Below are positions 1 to 5,772 of a stretch of 5,802 nt of DNA, piece after piece. How positions within the stretch are numbered: position 1 is the first letter of the stretch; each line of letters opens with the position of its first letter. The DNA lies in the NCBI GenBank assembly GCA_934434905.1, contig CAKSAI010000219.1, positions 1 to 5,802 on the forward strand, in the 5' to 3' direction. Origin of the DNA: an uncultured Lachnospiraceae bacterium. GTDB lineage: Bacteria > Bacillota > Clostridia > Lachnospirales > Lachnospiraceae. The position numbers and the translations under genes are program-made. A model generated the notes under the pieces. That model saw nothing but the letters and a program-made list of their open reading frames with translations, was not told the DNA's origin and did not search any database.

Positions 1-483
1 GATTTTGTGCTGAGAACTCTCAAGCAGTCACCCTCAGATATGCAATACGCCGTAAACTACAGCAGCACCAATCAAGCTGGAATTCCAATGAAGAGCGGGT
101 CATTCTTTATCCGGGATAATAAGCAGAAAATCGTCGGGATGCTGTGCATCAACATTGATGCTTCTTTCTGCTTGCCTGTAAAGAACTTTTTGGACGTATT
201 TTTGGGTTCATCGCCGGCAACTGTCGATCACAGCGCAGAACCCTCGCACGAGAACCTCGGAATGCCGGTAGAGGAGCTTGTCGATACAAAGGTATCCCTC
301 GCGCTGAGTGATTGCGGGTGCGATCCCAAAATCCTGTCAGCTGACGGGAAGTTACAACTGATTGAAAAGCTGAATGAAGAAGGCATTTTCTTATTAAAGG
401 GCTCGGTAGGCCAAGTTGCAGAAGCACTTGGATTATCCGTTCCATCGGTCTACCGATATATTCAAAAGCTGAAAAAGGAATAA
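1..483 (+). CDS. YheO/DauR-type transcriptional regulator, 5'-truncated by the window edge
   Basis: The frame is open from base 1 and ends at TAA 481-483. The 160 visible residues are the C-terminal part of a protein whose family is usually about 220-240 aa, so roughly 60-80 residues lie outside the window. No start should be called at the internal GTG at base 7. The first part, with a SGSFFIRDNKQKIVGMLCINID stretch (about residues 33-54), matches the end of the PAS-like YheO domain. The last 65 or so residues, including EEGIFLLKGSVGQVAEALGLSVPSVYRYIQKL, match the YheO-type helix-turn-helix, with the recognition helix around SVPSVYRYIQK. The family includes E. coli YheO and Pseudomonas DauR, a regulator of D-arginine catabolism. 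The gene converges on the operon that contains a racemase-like gene, so control of that operon in response to an amino acid is a reasonable inference. The family call is firm; the ligand is unknown. Confidence 0.85.
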   Translation, partial: DFVLRTLKQSPSDMQYAVNYSSTNQAGIPMKSGSFFIRDNKQKIVGMLCINIDASFCLPVKNFLDVFLGSSPATVDHSAEPSHENLGMPVEELVDTKVSLALSDCGCDPKILSADGKLQLIEKLNEEGIFLLKGSVGQVAEALGLSVPSVYRYIQKLKKE

Positions 484-485
484 TC

Positions 486-518
486 AAGAGGAGGGCGAAA
501 TCTTCGCCCTCCTCTTTT
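486..518 (+). terminator. Intrinsic terminator of the regulator gene
   Basis: A perfect 14-bp stem (486-499 pairing with 503-516, loop ATC) begins two bases after the regulator stop codon and runs into TTTT (515-518). It is oriented for plus-strand transcripts. Read on the minus strand the stem is followed by GATTATT, a poor T-run, so it is a weaker stop for the convergent operon. A second copy of the 3' arm, TCCTCTTGA at 526-534, is perfectly complementary to 484-492 and could form an alternative pairing across the convergent junction. Confidence 0.88.
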
Positions 519-537
519 GTAATAGTCCTCTTGACAC

Positions 538-1923
538 TTAGACTGCGCTGATCCGCGGATCACGATCCCCACGATATTCAAGCACAGAATCCGGAATATC
601 GTTATTTTCATAGTCTGTTATGGCTTTATTCAGAATAATAAAGCCCTCCCTTAAATGCTCCTCGGAGATGTTGACTGGGGGTTGAATTCTCAGGACATTG
701 CCCGCGAGCGTCATCAGAATGAGTCCGCGTTCATAGGCGCGATAAACAATTTTGAAGGCACCATCAGAATCGGGTTTTCCCGTCTTGGGATCTACGATTC
801 CGATACCATAAGATACGCCGAGACCGCGAGCAAAACCGACACAACCATGAGCAAGCAGAGCATCCTTGGCAAGCTCTTCCATGACATCACTATTGCGCTG
901 TACAGCCGACTGAAAGTCCGCGGTCTTCATATCACGCAGGGATGCCAGTCCCGCGGCGCAGGACAAGTGATTACCAGCCAAAGTGAAGATGTGGGCAGGA
1001 GCTTCCAAGCTCCTAATAGTGTCCTCGCGTGCCATAAAGGCGCCCAGAACCAGCCCGCCGCCGATCGATTTGCCCATGATAATGCCATCGGGATATGCAT
1101 CGTCATCAAGGTAATGGTTAATGGAAAAGCATTCTCCTGTGCGCCAGAATGCCAGCTGTACTTCCTCTGCAATGAGGAGGATGCCATTGTTCCTGCACAT
1201 TTCAGCGAGTTTCCGCATGAAAATATGGTGTGCAGGAAGCATGCCGCCATCGCCCTGCATCGGTTCAATAATGACCGCGGCAACTTCGTCCGCGGGAAGA
1301 TAGGTGCGGAAGGCATCCTCGATCTCACGAAGGCAATTTGCTTCACACTCCGCGTCTGACACATTGCTTCCAAAGAAAGTAAAGTGATAGATGTCTGTCA
1401 GCATGGGCCCGATTTTTTCGTGCATCTTGGAGGTACATGCTGATAGCGTGGATGAGCCGTAGGTGTTGCCATGATAGGAGTTGGTAAATGCAATGATTTT
1501 GGACCGACCAGTCTTTGCACGAGCAAACTTGATCGCAGCATCATTTGCCTCGGATCCGCAGTTGCTGAAGCTGATCATGATGTTTGAATGATCATCATCC
1601 CTCAGCGGGAACAGCTTGACCAATTCTTCAGCGTACTCGATCATCGGAACATTGTAGGAGTAGACGGGCGAAAACTGAATGCACTTGTTCATCTGCTCAG
1701 TGATAGCTGCCACGACGGATTCGTGCCGGCTGCCGATATTCAAAGACGATGCACTTGAGAGGAAGTCGATAAAGGTATTATTATCGACATCAACAAGGAT
1801 ATCACCCTTTGCCTGATCTACAACGAGATCATAAAAAGGAAGTCTCTGACACGGCGCGATTACGGCATTGTCTCTGCGAACCCACTCTTTGCACTTTGGT
1901 GCGCTGAAATTAACATCACTCAT
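538..1923 (-). CDS. Class III aminotransferase-fold PLP enzyme, probable amino acid racemase/epimerase
   Basis: The protein has 461 residues. The start is the ATG at 1923, because AAGGAGG (1930-1936) lies 6 nt upstream. A further upstream in-frame ATG at 1947 has no Shine-Dalgarno site. PLP-fold landmarks are the phosphate-binding CGSEAND (122-128), SYHG (149-152), IIEPMQGDGG (218-227), the Schiff-base lysine K285 in GKSIGGG, FTLAGN (313-318) and R412 in LRIQPP. From memory, segments such as FYDLVVDQAKG, LVDVDNNTFIDFLSSASS, KIGPML, YLPADE, EAPAHIFTLAGN and DPKTGKPDSD track Lactobacillus buchneri isoleucine 2-epimerase closely, more so than ordinary GABA transaminases. Racemisation of a neutral amino acid is therefore the best guess; a transaminase is the alternative. 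The motif usually written DEVQTGFGRTG reads EEVQLAFWRTG (253-263), so the Asp that binds the PLP ring nitrogen is Glu253. It is the last gene of the minus-strand operon. Confidence 0.87.
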   Translation of the reverse strand: MSDVNFSAPKCKEWVRRDNAVIAPCQRLPFYDLVVDQAKGDILVDVDNNTFIDFLSSASSLNIGSRHESVVAAITEQMNKCIQFSPVYSYNVPMIEYAEELVKLFPLRDDDHSNIMISFSNCGSEANDAAIKFARAKTGRSKIIAFTNSYHGNTYGSSTLSACTSKMHEKIGPMLTDIYHFTFFGSNVSDAECEANCLREIEDAFRTYLPADEVAAVIIEPMQGDGGMLPAHHIFMRKLAEMCRNNGILLIAEEVQLAFWRTGECFSINHYLDDDAYPDGIIMGKSIGGGLVLGAFMAREDTIRSLEAPAHIFTLAGNHLSCAAGLASLRDMKTADFQSAVQRNSDVMEELAKDALLAHGCVGFARGLGVSYGIGIVDPKTGKPDSDGAFKIVYRAYERGLILMTLAGNVLRIQPPVNISEEHLREGFIILNKAITDYENNDIPDSVLEYRGDRDPRISAV

Positions 1924-1929
1924 GATAAT

Positions 1930-1936
1930 CCTCCTT
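1930..1936 (-). promoter_or_regulatory. Shine-Dalgarno that fixes the racemase-like start
   Basis: The minus strand reads AAGGAGG with a 6-nt spacer to the ATG at 1923. The alternative ATG at 1947 is preceded by an A/C-rich stretch with no purine-rich element, so the eight extra N-terminal residues (MTMTRRII) are most likely untranslated. Confidence 0.85.
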
Positions 1937-1983
1937 GTCATAGTCATTGATGGTTTATTGTGTTCGTGAACAAAAGGAGAGAG

Positions 1984-2027
1984 GAGCGGGAGAGTCAGTA
2001 CGGTTGGTGGTGCTGGCTCTCCCGCTC
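1984..2027 (-). terminator. Intercistronic hairpin, possible partial terminator
   Basis: Bases 1984-1994 pair perfectly with 2017-2027 (11 bp, GC-rich). Four more pairs, one of them G-U, extend the stem inward to 15 bp around a 14-nt loop (1999-2012). On the minus strand the stem is followed by CTCTCTCC and then TTTTG, so the U-run starts late. This could be a leaky terminator or an RNA-stability/processing element that lowers expression of the racemase-like gene relative to the upstream genes. No good promoter for the racemase-like gene is visible between this hairpin and its start. A short palindrome, TGTTCGTGAACA (1961-1972), lies between them. Confidence 0.5.
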
Positions 2028-2036
2028 AGAAAGGGA

Positions 2037-3332
2037 TTATTCGCTTAATTTGCCCTCAAAGATCTCAACGATCGTCTTCTCAGTTCCGACCATGCCCGGA
2101 GAAGCGATGAGACCCATATGCTTCATCGTAAGCTCCGGGGACTTGCCGTTAATGCCATGGACATTGAAAATGTAGGTGCCATTCATCGCAAGATCAACGG
2201 ACCTGAAAGCGGCATCGACAGCTACGATTCCCTTCATGGTGCAGCCCTGATTGCCGCCGTCGCAGATCATGCCGGTAATGCTGGACGCCATGTTATTGAT
2301 AACATGGGCCATCTGCTCAACGCTGCCGCCGCGCAGAAGCGTGAGAGCGCACGCCATACCGGTACCGGCAGCGATAGCGCAGCCGCAGAATGCGGACAGA
2401 CGGCCGGAATACTCTTTGATGTACATACAAACAAGGTAGCTCAGGGCCGTTGCACGAAGAAGTTCCTCCTCCGAAAGACCGCGGATCTTATAGACGGCAT
2501 AGAGAGGCATCGTGGCAATAATACCGTGCGCTCCGGAGCCGGTGATGCTCATAGCAGGCTTGTCCAAGCCAATAACGCGCGCCTCGATCGCAGCATTGCA
2601 AAGAAGCTGGGCCGTCTTGAGCTCGTCGTTAGAAATGACCTGATCCCCGTTCATCTTTTTGAGCTGCGGGGCGAAGGTGGTCCGCGGATTTGAGATACCC
2701 TCTTCCAGCAAAGCCATATTCACCACATAGGCTTCACGGATAAATTCGATCTCTTCCAGAGGAACCGTTTTGGCATAGTCAACGAGCTGTGCCAGAGTGT
2801 AATTGTGGATCTCATGGCCCCCACCCGGCTTGCCGTCTAAGTTTTCACCGGATGGTTCCTGCTCCGAGACCTCAAATTCGACTTTCCCGTTGACGACGAT
2901 ACGGACGATATTCGTATGCGAGCCCTTGATGGTCACAACGCACTCGTCCGACGGGGTCTTGACGGTCGCTTCAATAAAGATTTCGGATGTGATCCCAGAG
3001 AGCTTTACATGAATTTTCCCTTCATCGACCAGCTTCTGCGCAACTTCATTGTCCGCCGGAGTAACGTTTGCCAGGGACTCCAGACCTTTCTCACAGTCGC
3101 CGGCAACCACACCGAGAGCGGCAGAGAAAATGTTGCCGACTTCATTGGAGTTCGGAATGCCACAGGTAAAGGCGTTCTTATACATACCAGAGTTCATGGA
3201 CACCATAACGCTCTCGATGGGACCATGCGTGTAGCTGCGCGCTTTTGCCGCTGCAAAAGCGATTGCACCGGGCTCTGTTACGCCGAGCGCGGGCTTCATA
3301 TCTTCCTTGATCATCTGGGTTAAGCGATTCAC
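2037..3332 (-). CDS. L-cysteine desulfidase (CyuA/YhaM)/L-serine dehydratase-alpha family protein
   Basis: The protein has 431 residues and starts at GTG (3332-3330), with AAGGAGG (3341-3347) 8 nt upstream. The whole length fits the UPF0597/SDH-alpha family typified by E. coli YhaM (CyuA), which is similar in size. Landmarks are EDMKPALGVTEP (10-21), GSHTNIVRI (137-145), TGSGAHGI (264-271), YIKEYSGRLSAFCGC (304-318) and GMICDGGNQGC (354-364). Characterised members use an Fe-S cluster to split L-cysteine into pyruvate, ammonia and sulfide; serine dehydratases make pyruvate from serine. Here the usual GCTEP motif reads GVTEP, so the first conserved cysteine is Val18. The cysteines of SAFCGC (316, 318) and MICDG (357) remain. 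The substrate may therefore differ, or C318 or C364 may compensate. The protein should be cytoplasmic. It lies 43 nt downstream of the antiporter gene in the same operon; RidA from the same operon would handle its enamine product. Confidence 0.85.
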   Translation of the reverse strand: MNRLTQMIKEDMKPALGVTEPGAIAFAAAKARSYTHGPIESVMVSMNSGMYKNAFTCGIPNSNEVGNIFSAALGVVAGDCEKGLESLANVTPADNEVAQKLVDEGKIHVKLSGITSEIFIEATVKTPSDECVVTIKGSHTNIVRIVVNGKVEFEVSEQEPSGENLDGKPGGGHEIHNYTLAQLVDYAKTVPLEEIEFIREAYVVNMALLEEGISNPRTTFAPQLKKMNGDQVISNDELKTAQLLCNAAIEARVIGLDKPAMSITGSGAHGIIATMPLYAVYKIRGLSEEELLRATALSYLVCMYIKEYSGRLSAFCGCAIAAGTGMACALTLLRGGSVEQMAHVINNMASSITGMICDGGNQGCTMKGIVAVDAAFRSVDLAMNGTYIFNVHGINGKSPELTMKHMGLIASPGMVGTEKTIVEIFEGKLSE

Positions 3333-3340
3333 GACAGATA

Positions 3341-3347
3341 CCTCCTT
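3341..3347 (-). promoter_or_regulatory. Shine-Dalgarno supporting a GTG start
   Basis: AAGGAGG on the minus strand lies 8 nt before GTG at 3332-3330, in the 43-nt gap after the antiporter stop. It supports initiation at this non-ATG codon and places the family's N-terminal KEDMKPALG segment at the expected distance from the start. Confidence 0.8.
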
Positions 3348-3375
3348 TATGTATTTTCAGAACTGCATCAAGTGC

Positions 3376-4836
3376 TTACTTCTTGGCGGCTTCTTCCTGC
3401 GTCTTCACAGGTTCGCCGTTCTTACCCTCAAACAGACGGCCCCAGCCGGTAATGCACGCAACCAGCGTGACGACCCAAATAGCCCACGGATAGAAAGCCG
3501 TAAAGAACATATCCGTAGCACCCAGCTCAGGCAGGAACGGATACGCGTCCTTCATAGAGGACAGGCCGCCGAGCAGCAGCAGAACGCAGCCGCCGAAGGG
3601 AACAAAGAACGGGAACGAGCAGATCGTCGTTGCGAGGATGTTTGCGCTGCGATAGGGGTGGAGATTGTTCTTGCGGCCAATCGCATTGACAAACGGTGCC
3701 ACGCAGATGTTGGCGATCGTATTGATAGCGGCAATCAGAATGCCAAAGACGGTAGACAGCGAGAAAATAGCCAGTTCCGCACCGCGGGGGGACTTGATCA
3801 CGCTGCTGTTGAGCCAATTCACGGTTGCTTCCATGCAGCCGCTGCGGGTCAGCAGCTCGCCCATGGAAACGACAAGGATCAGCAGAATGGAAACCGTGGT
3901 CATGCCGGCTACGCCACTCGGGATCGCACCGACAAGAGCACCGTCTTCGATCGCTACGATGGCGGAAAAATCAAACAGGCCAGCAGCCAAGCCGATCACG
4001 ATTGCAACGACAGAGCCGATACCAAGGCAGGCAAAAATGTTCTTCCCACGCACAGCGAGGAAAATAACCAGCGCCGTGGGGATCAGCAGAAGCAGGCCGG
4101 CGGGCATTTGATAGGCAGCGAGCAGTTCCGCGGCATGATTGGGATCGAGGGTAGCACCGCCAGAACCGCCGAAGATAAAGAACAGAACGGCAGCGACCAC
4201 AAAGCCGACGATAACAAGCGGAGAGCGCGTTTTCACAGTACCGCCAATGTCGGCGGTGCCTTCTTTATTATTGTATTCCTGGCTCGTGGCAGCAATGATG
4301 GTAGTGTCGGAAACAGGAGCGAGATTGTCGCCGACTGCCGCACCGGAAAGAATAGCACCGGCGAGGACGGCGGGGTTAGAACCGAGCAGGATACCTGCAG
4401 GATAAAGAATAAAACTCATAGTAGAGATCGTGCCAAATCCGGAGCCGGTTGCCATAGCAAACAGAGCCGCAAAGACAAATGCAGCGACCGTGAACGCCGC
4501 GCCGCTCATATTGAGCTGAACGCCCAGCCAAACCAGACCCTCAACAATGTGACCGCTCTTCAGAATGTTGCCGTAGATGCCGACGACAAGCCAGAGCATA
4601 ACGGCGGTCATACCGACCTTGGAACCTAAGCCGGCCAGGATGGTATCCCAGTAGGCTTCCAGATCCTTTACAAACAGCATACCAACAAGCAACCCAACTA
4701 CGCCAGCGCCGATCATCATATTCAGATCCGCGGCGTTTGCGAAGGACAGGCCAATGGTTATGACAATAAAGATCGCAAACGGGATCAGCGCCATGAAGCT
4801 TCCGCCTCTAAACTCTAATTTCTTATTTTCATTCAT
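3376..4836 (-). CDS. NhaC-family Na+/H+ antiporter-like amino acid or organic acid transporter
   Basis: The protein has 486 residues and is an integral membrane protein of about 11-13 hydrophobic segments, starting at ATG 4836 with AAGGAG (4844-4849) 7 nt upstream. Family hallmarks are the glycine/serine-rich MATGSGFGT re-entrant-type motif (128-136), the signature GAAVGDNLAPVSDTTIIAA (165-183) and the later NTIANICVAPFVNAIGRKN stretch (372-390), giving the two-repeat layout of the ion transporter superfamily. The C-terminal tail (about 466-486) is charged and cytoplasmic-looking. Some NhaC-family members are Na+/H+ antiporters; others, such as the malate/lactate exchanger MleN, move organic solutes. 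Its place between RidA and the desulfidase-like gene suggests that it carries the amino acid substrate or its product rather than only sodium. That reassignment is inference; the superfamily call is secure. The length is normal and no break is seen. Confidence 0.85.
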   Translation of the reverse strand: MNENKKLEFRGGSFMALIPFAIFIVITIGLSFANAADLNMMIGAGVVGLLVGMLFVKDLEAYWDTILAGLGSKVGMTAVMLWLVVGIYGNILKSGHIVEGLVWLGVQLNMSGAAFTVAAFVFAALFAMATGSGFGTISTMSFILYPAGILLGSNPAVLAGAILSGAAVGDNLAPVSDTTIIAATSQEYNNKEGTADIGGTVKTRSPLVIVGFVVAAVLFFIFGGSGGATLDPNHAAELLAAYQMPAGLLLLIPTALVIFLAVRGKNIFACLGIGSVVAIVIGLAAGLFDFSAIVAIEDGALVGAIPSGVAGMTTVSILLILVVSMGELLTRSGCMEATVNWLNSSVIKSPRGAELAIFSLSTVFGILIAAINTIANICVAPFVNAIGRKNNLHPYRSANILATTICSFPFFVPFGGCVLLLLGGLSSMKDAYPFLPELGATDMFFTAFYPWAIWVVTLVACITGWGRLFEGKNGEPVKTQEEAAKK

Positions 4837-5050
4837 GCCAATTCTCCTTCCTAGTAAATGGTTTAATGGTGGTTGTACTTCTTCTGCCTGTGTCTTTTAT
4901 GGAATACCCTATCACCCGCTTTCGTTTCAGCTTTTATCTGGGCTTAAGTTTTGTTTGCCGGTTTGTCAGGATGGCAAGATCCAGCCGAGTACGCTCCCTT
5001 ATCTGGCATTACGTTTGATGTTGTACATCGAAAGAATAGGAAATAGGTGG
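4837..5050. other. 214-nt gap between the RidA and antiporter genes
   Basis: Apart from the antiporter Shine-Dalgarno at 4844-4849, nothing convincing is seen. Minus-strand -35/-10 pairs were looked for; the best, such as TTGACC with TCGATG at 17 bp just after the ridA stop, are poor. Short inverted repeats (TTGCC/GGCAA near 4956-4976, GATGT/ACATC near 5017-5029) are too weak to call. No ORF with a ribosome binding site is visible. The gap is long for an operon, so a second promoter or a processing site remains possible. Confidence 0.5.
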
Positions 5051-5428
5051 TCAAGGCTTTACAGCAAGACACTCGATTTCAACGAGAGCGTCCTTCGGCA
5101 GCCGTGCGACCTGAAAAGCGCTTCTGGCGGGGAAAGTTCCGCTAAAATAGGTTGCGTACACTTCATTCATTGCGCCGAAATTCTCCATGTCACTCAAGAA
5201 AACCGTGGTTTTAATAACATCCCCCATGGATAACCCTGCGGCCTCCAAAACAGCCTTGCAATTCTCAAGCGACTGCTTCGTCTGCGAGCGGATATCCTCT
5301 GGGATCGATCCAGTGGCGGCGTTGATTGGCAGCTGACCGGAGGTGACCATGATGTTGCCGCTCTGGATGCCCTGCGAATATGGACCAATCGCGGCCGGTG
5401 CTTTATCTGTTTTTACTTCCTGTGTCAT
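5051..5428 (-). CDS. ridA: RidA-family reactive enamine/imine deaminase
   Basis: The protein has 125 residues, a typical full length. It starts at ATG 5428, with AAAGGAGG (5434-5441) 5 nt upstream, and ends at TGA 5051-5053. Family motifs are clear: AIGPYSQG (13-20, with Tyr17), VTSGQLPIN (28-36), QTKQSLENCKAVLEAAG (49-65), DVIKTTVFLSDM (70-81) and the C-terminal FPARSAFQVARLPKDALVEIECLA. The last of these holds Arg102, the equivalent of the substrate-carboxylate-binding arginine of E. coli RidA (R105), and Glu118. With Arg102 present, active deaminase function is likely: hydrolysis of 2-aminoacrylate and related enamines/imines to 2-oxo acids and ammonia in the cytoplasm, probably as a trimer. 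It is the first gene of the operon, directly behind the palindrome-covered promoter. Its job here is probably to quench enamines made by the PLP enzyme and the desulfidase-family enzyme. Confidence 0.93.
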   Translation of the reverse strand: MTQEVKTDKAPAAIGPYSQGIQSGNIMVTSGQLPINAATGSIPEDIRSQTKQSLENCKAVLEAAGLSMGDVIKTTVFLSDMENFGAMNEVYATYFSGTFPARSAFQVARLPKDALVEIECLAVKP

Positions 5429-5459
5429 ATTATCCTCCTTTACACGGTTAAACTTGTGC

Positions 5460-5477
5460 GTGATAATTTTTTATCAC
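5460..5477. promoter_or_regulatory. Operator-like palindrome 1, downstream of the -10 box
   Basis: GTGATAATTTTTTATCAC has perfect 7-bp arms (GTGATAA/TTATCAC) around TTTT. It lies just downstream of the predicted transcription start (about 5479), inside the 5' leader of the RidA gene, 31 nt before the ATG. A protein bound here would block transcription or early elongation. Confidence 0.7.
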
Positions 5478-5479
5478 CT

Positions 5480-5497
5480 GTGATAATTTTATATCAC
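5480..5497. promoter_or_regulatory. Operator-like palindrome 2, covering the -10 box
   Basis: GTGATAATTTTATATCAC is near identical to palindrome 1, with 6-bp perfect arms GTGATA/TATCAC. It is separated from palindrome 1 by only 2 bp, so centres are 20 bp apart, close to two helical turns. It contains the -10 hexamer TAAAAT (minus strand, 5491-5486), implying repression by occlusion. The paired 18-bp layout recalls tandem ARG boxes, but the arm sequence is offset and different, so ArgR is not claimed. Confidence 0.72.
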
Positions 5498-5514
5498 TTG
5501 AACGGGCTCGTCAA
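5486..5514 (-). promoter_or_regulatory. Sigma-A-type promoter of the ridA-led operon
   Basis: On the minus strand, TTGACG (5514-5509) is followed by a 17-bp spacer and TAAAAT (5491-5486), giving 5/6 matches to each consensus hexamer at ideal spacing. Transcription would start near 5479, leaving a leader of about 50 nt before the RidA ATG with a strong Shine-Dalgarno site. It is the only good promoter seen for the four minus-strand genes. Confidence 0.75.
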
Positions 5515-5527
5515 TAAAAATTTATCA
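5511..5527. promoter_or_regulatory. Degenerate third operator-like site over the -35 box
   Basis: The minus strand reads TGATAAATTTTTATTGA, a weaker version of the TGATAA/TTATCA palindrome with one mismatched arm. It overlaps the -35 hexamer. A further lone half-site, TTTATCA, occurs at 5558-5564. Together with palindromes 1 and 2 the sites span the whole promoter. Confidence 0.4.
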
Positions 5528-5736
5528 GGTTTTGTATTTTTGTGCATTTCGACACCATTTATCAATTTAGCATGGTACTGCGCTCGGAAATGTGACTGAT
5601 ACGAAAACTGTTTTTGTTAAGACTGACTATTTCTTTGCTTAAAATGAAACAGGCTTTCAGCCCCTTGAACAGATTTCCCGTATATTACGCAGTTGCAGAT
5701 ATCCCGAGAGCATCCGCTTTTGCCGTGCGTGAAAAT
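5528..5736. other. Intergenic region upstream of the operon
   Basis: No gene with a credible start and ribosome binding site is seen on either strand. A minus-strand frame is open from the window edge down to a TAA near 5620, but it reads through the hairpin at 5737-5772 and gives a protein-unlike sequence. The region is AT-rich near the operators. A weak plus-strand promoter-like pair (TTAAGA, 17 bp, TAAAAT; 5617-5645) is the only other signal. Confidence 0.5.
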
Positions 5737-5772
5737 GCCAGCTACCGCAAAAGGATTTTTGTGGTAGCTGGC
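5737..5772. terminator. Long hairpin near the right edge, probable terminator
   Basis: Bases 5737-5752 pair with 5757-5772 across 16 bp (one G-U) around a GGAT loop. On the minus strand the stem is followed by ATTTTC, on the plus strand by TTGCTCTTTG; both are modest U-runs, so direction is uncertain. The most likely role is termination of a minus-strand gene that lies just beyond the window, insulating the ridA operon from it. A possible TAA (minus strand, 5797-5795) lies just upstream, but only a few coding bases would be visible. Confidence 0.6.

Noticed and set aside
655..1359. A 234-codon plus-strand open frame inside the racemase-like gene
   Set aside because: It lies wholly antisense to a gene with clear PLP-enzyme motifs and shows no family features of its own.
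1924..1947. An eight-residue N-terminal extension (MTMTRRII) of the racemase-like protein
   Set aside because: The ATG at 1947 has no ribosome binding site, while an ideal one serves the ATG at 1923.
3307..4629. A 440-codon plus-strand open frame antisense to the antiporter gene
   Set aside because: Its product is dominated by charged and polar residues with no recognisable domain, and its start lacks a Shine-Dalgarno site. It mirrors the codon pattern of a clear membrane protein on the other strand.
5460..5497. CRP/FNR or ArgR boxes
   Set aside because: The arms GTGATA/TATCAC do not have the TGTGA-N6-TCACA or TTGAT-N4-ATCAA spacing. Relative to ARG boxes (TGAAT-N4-ATTCA) the arm sequence differs and is shifted by one base, although the tandem 18-bp layout is similar.
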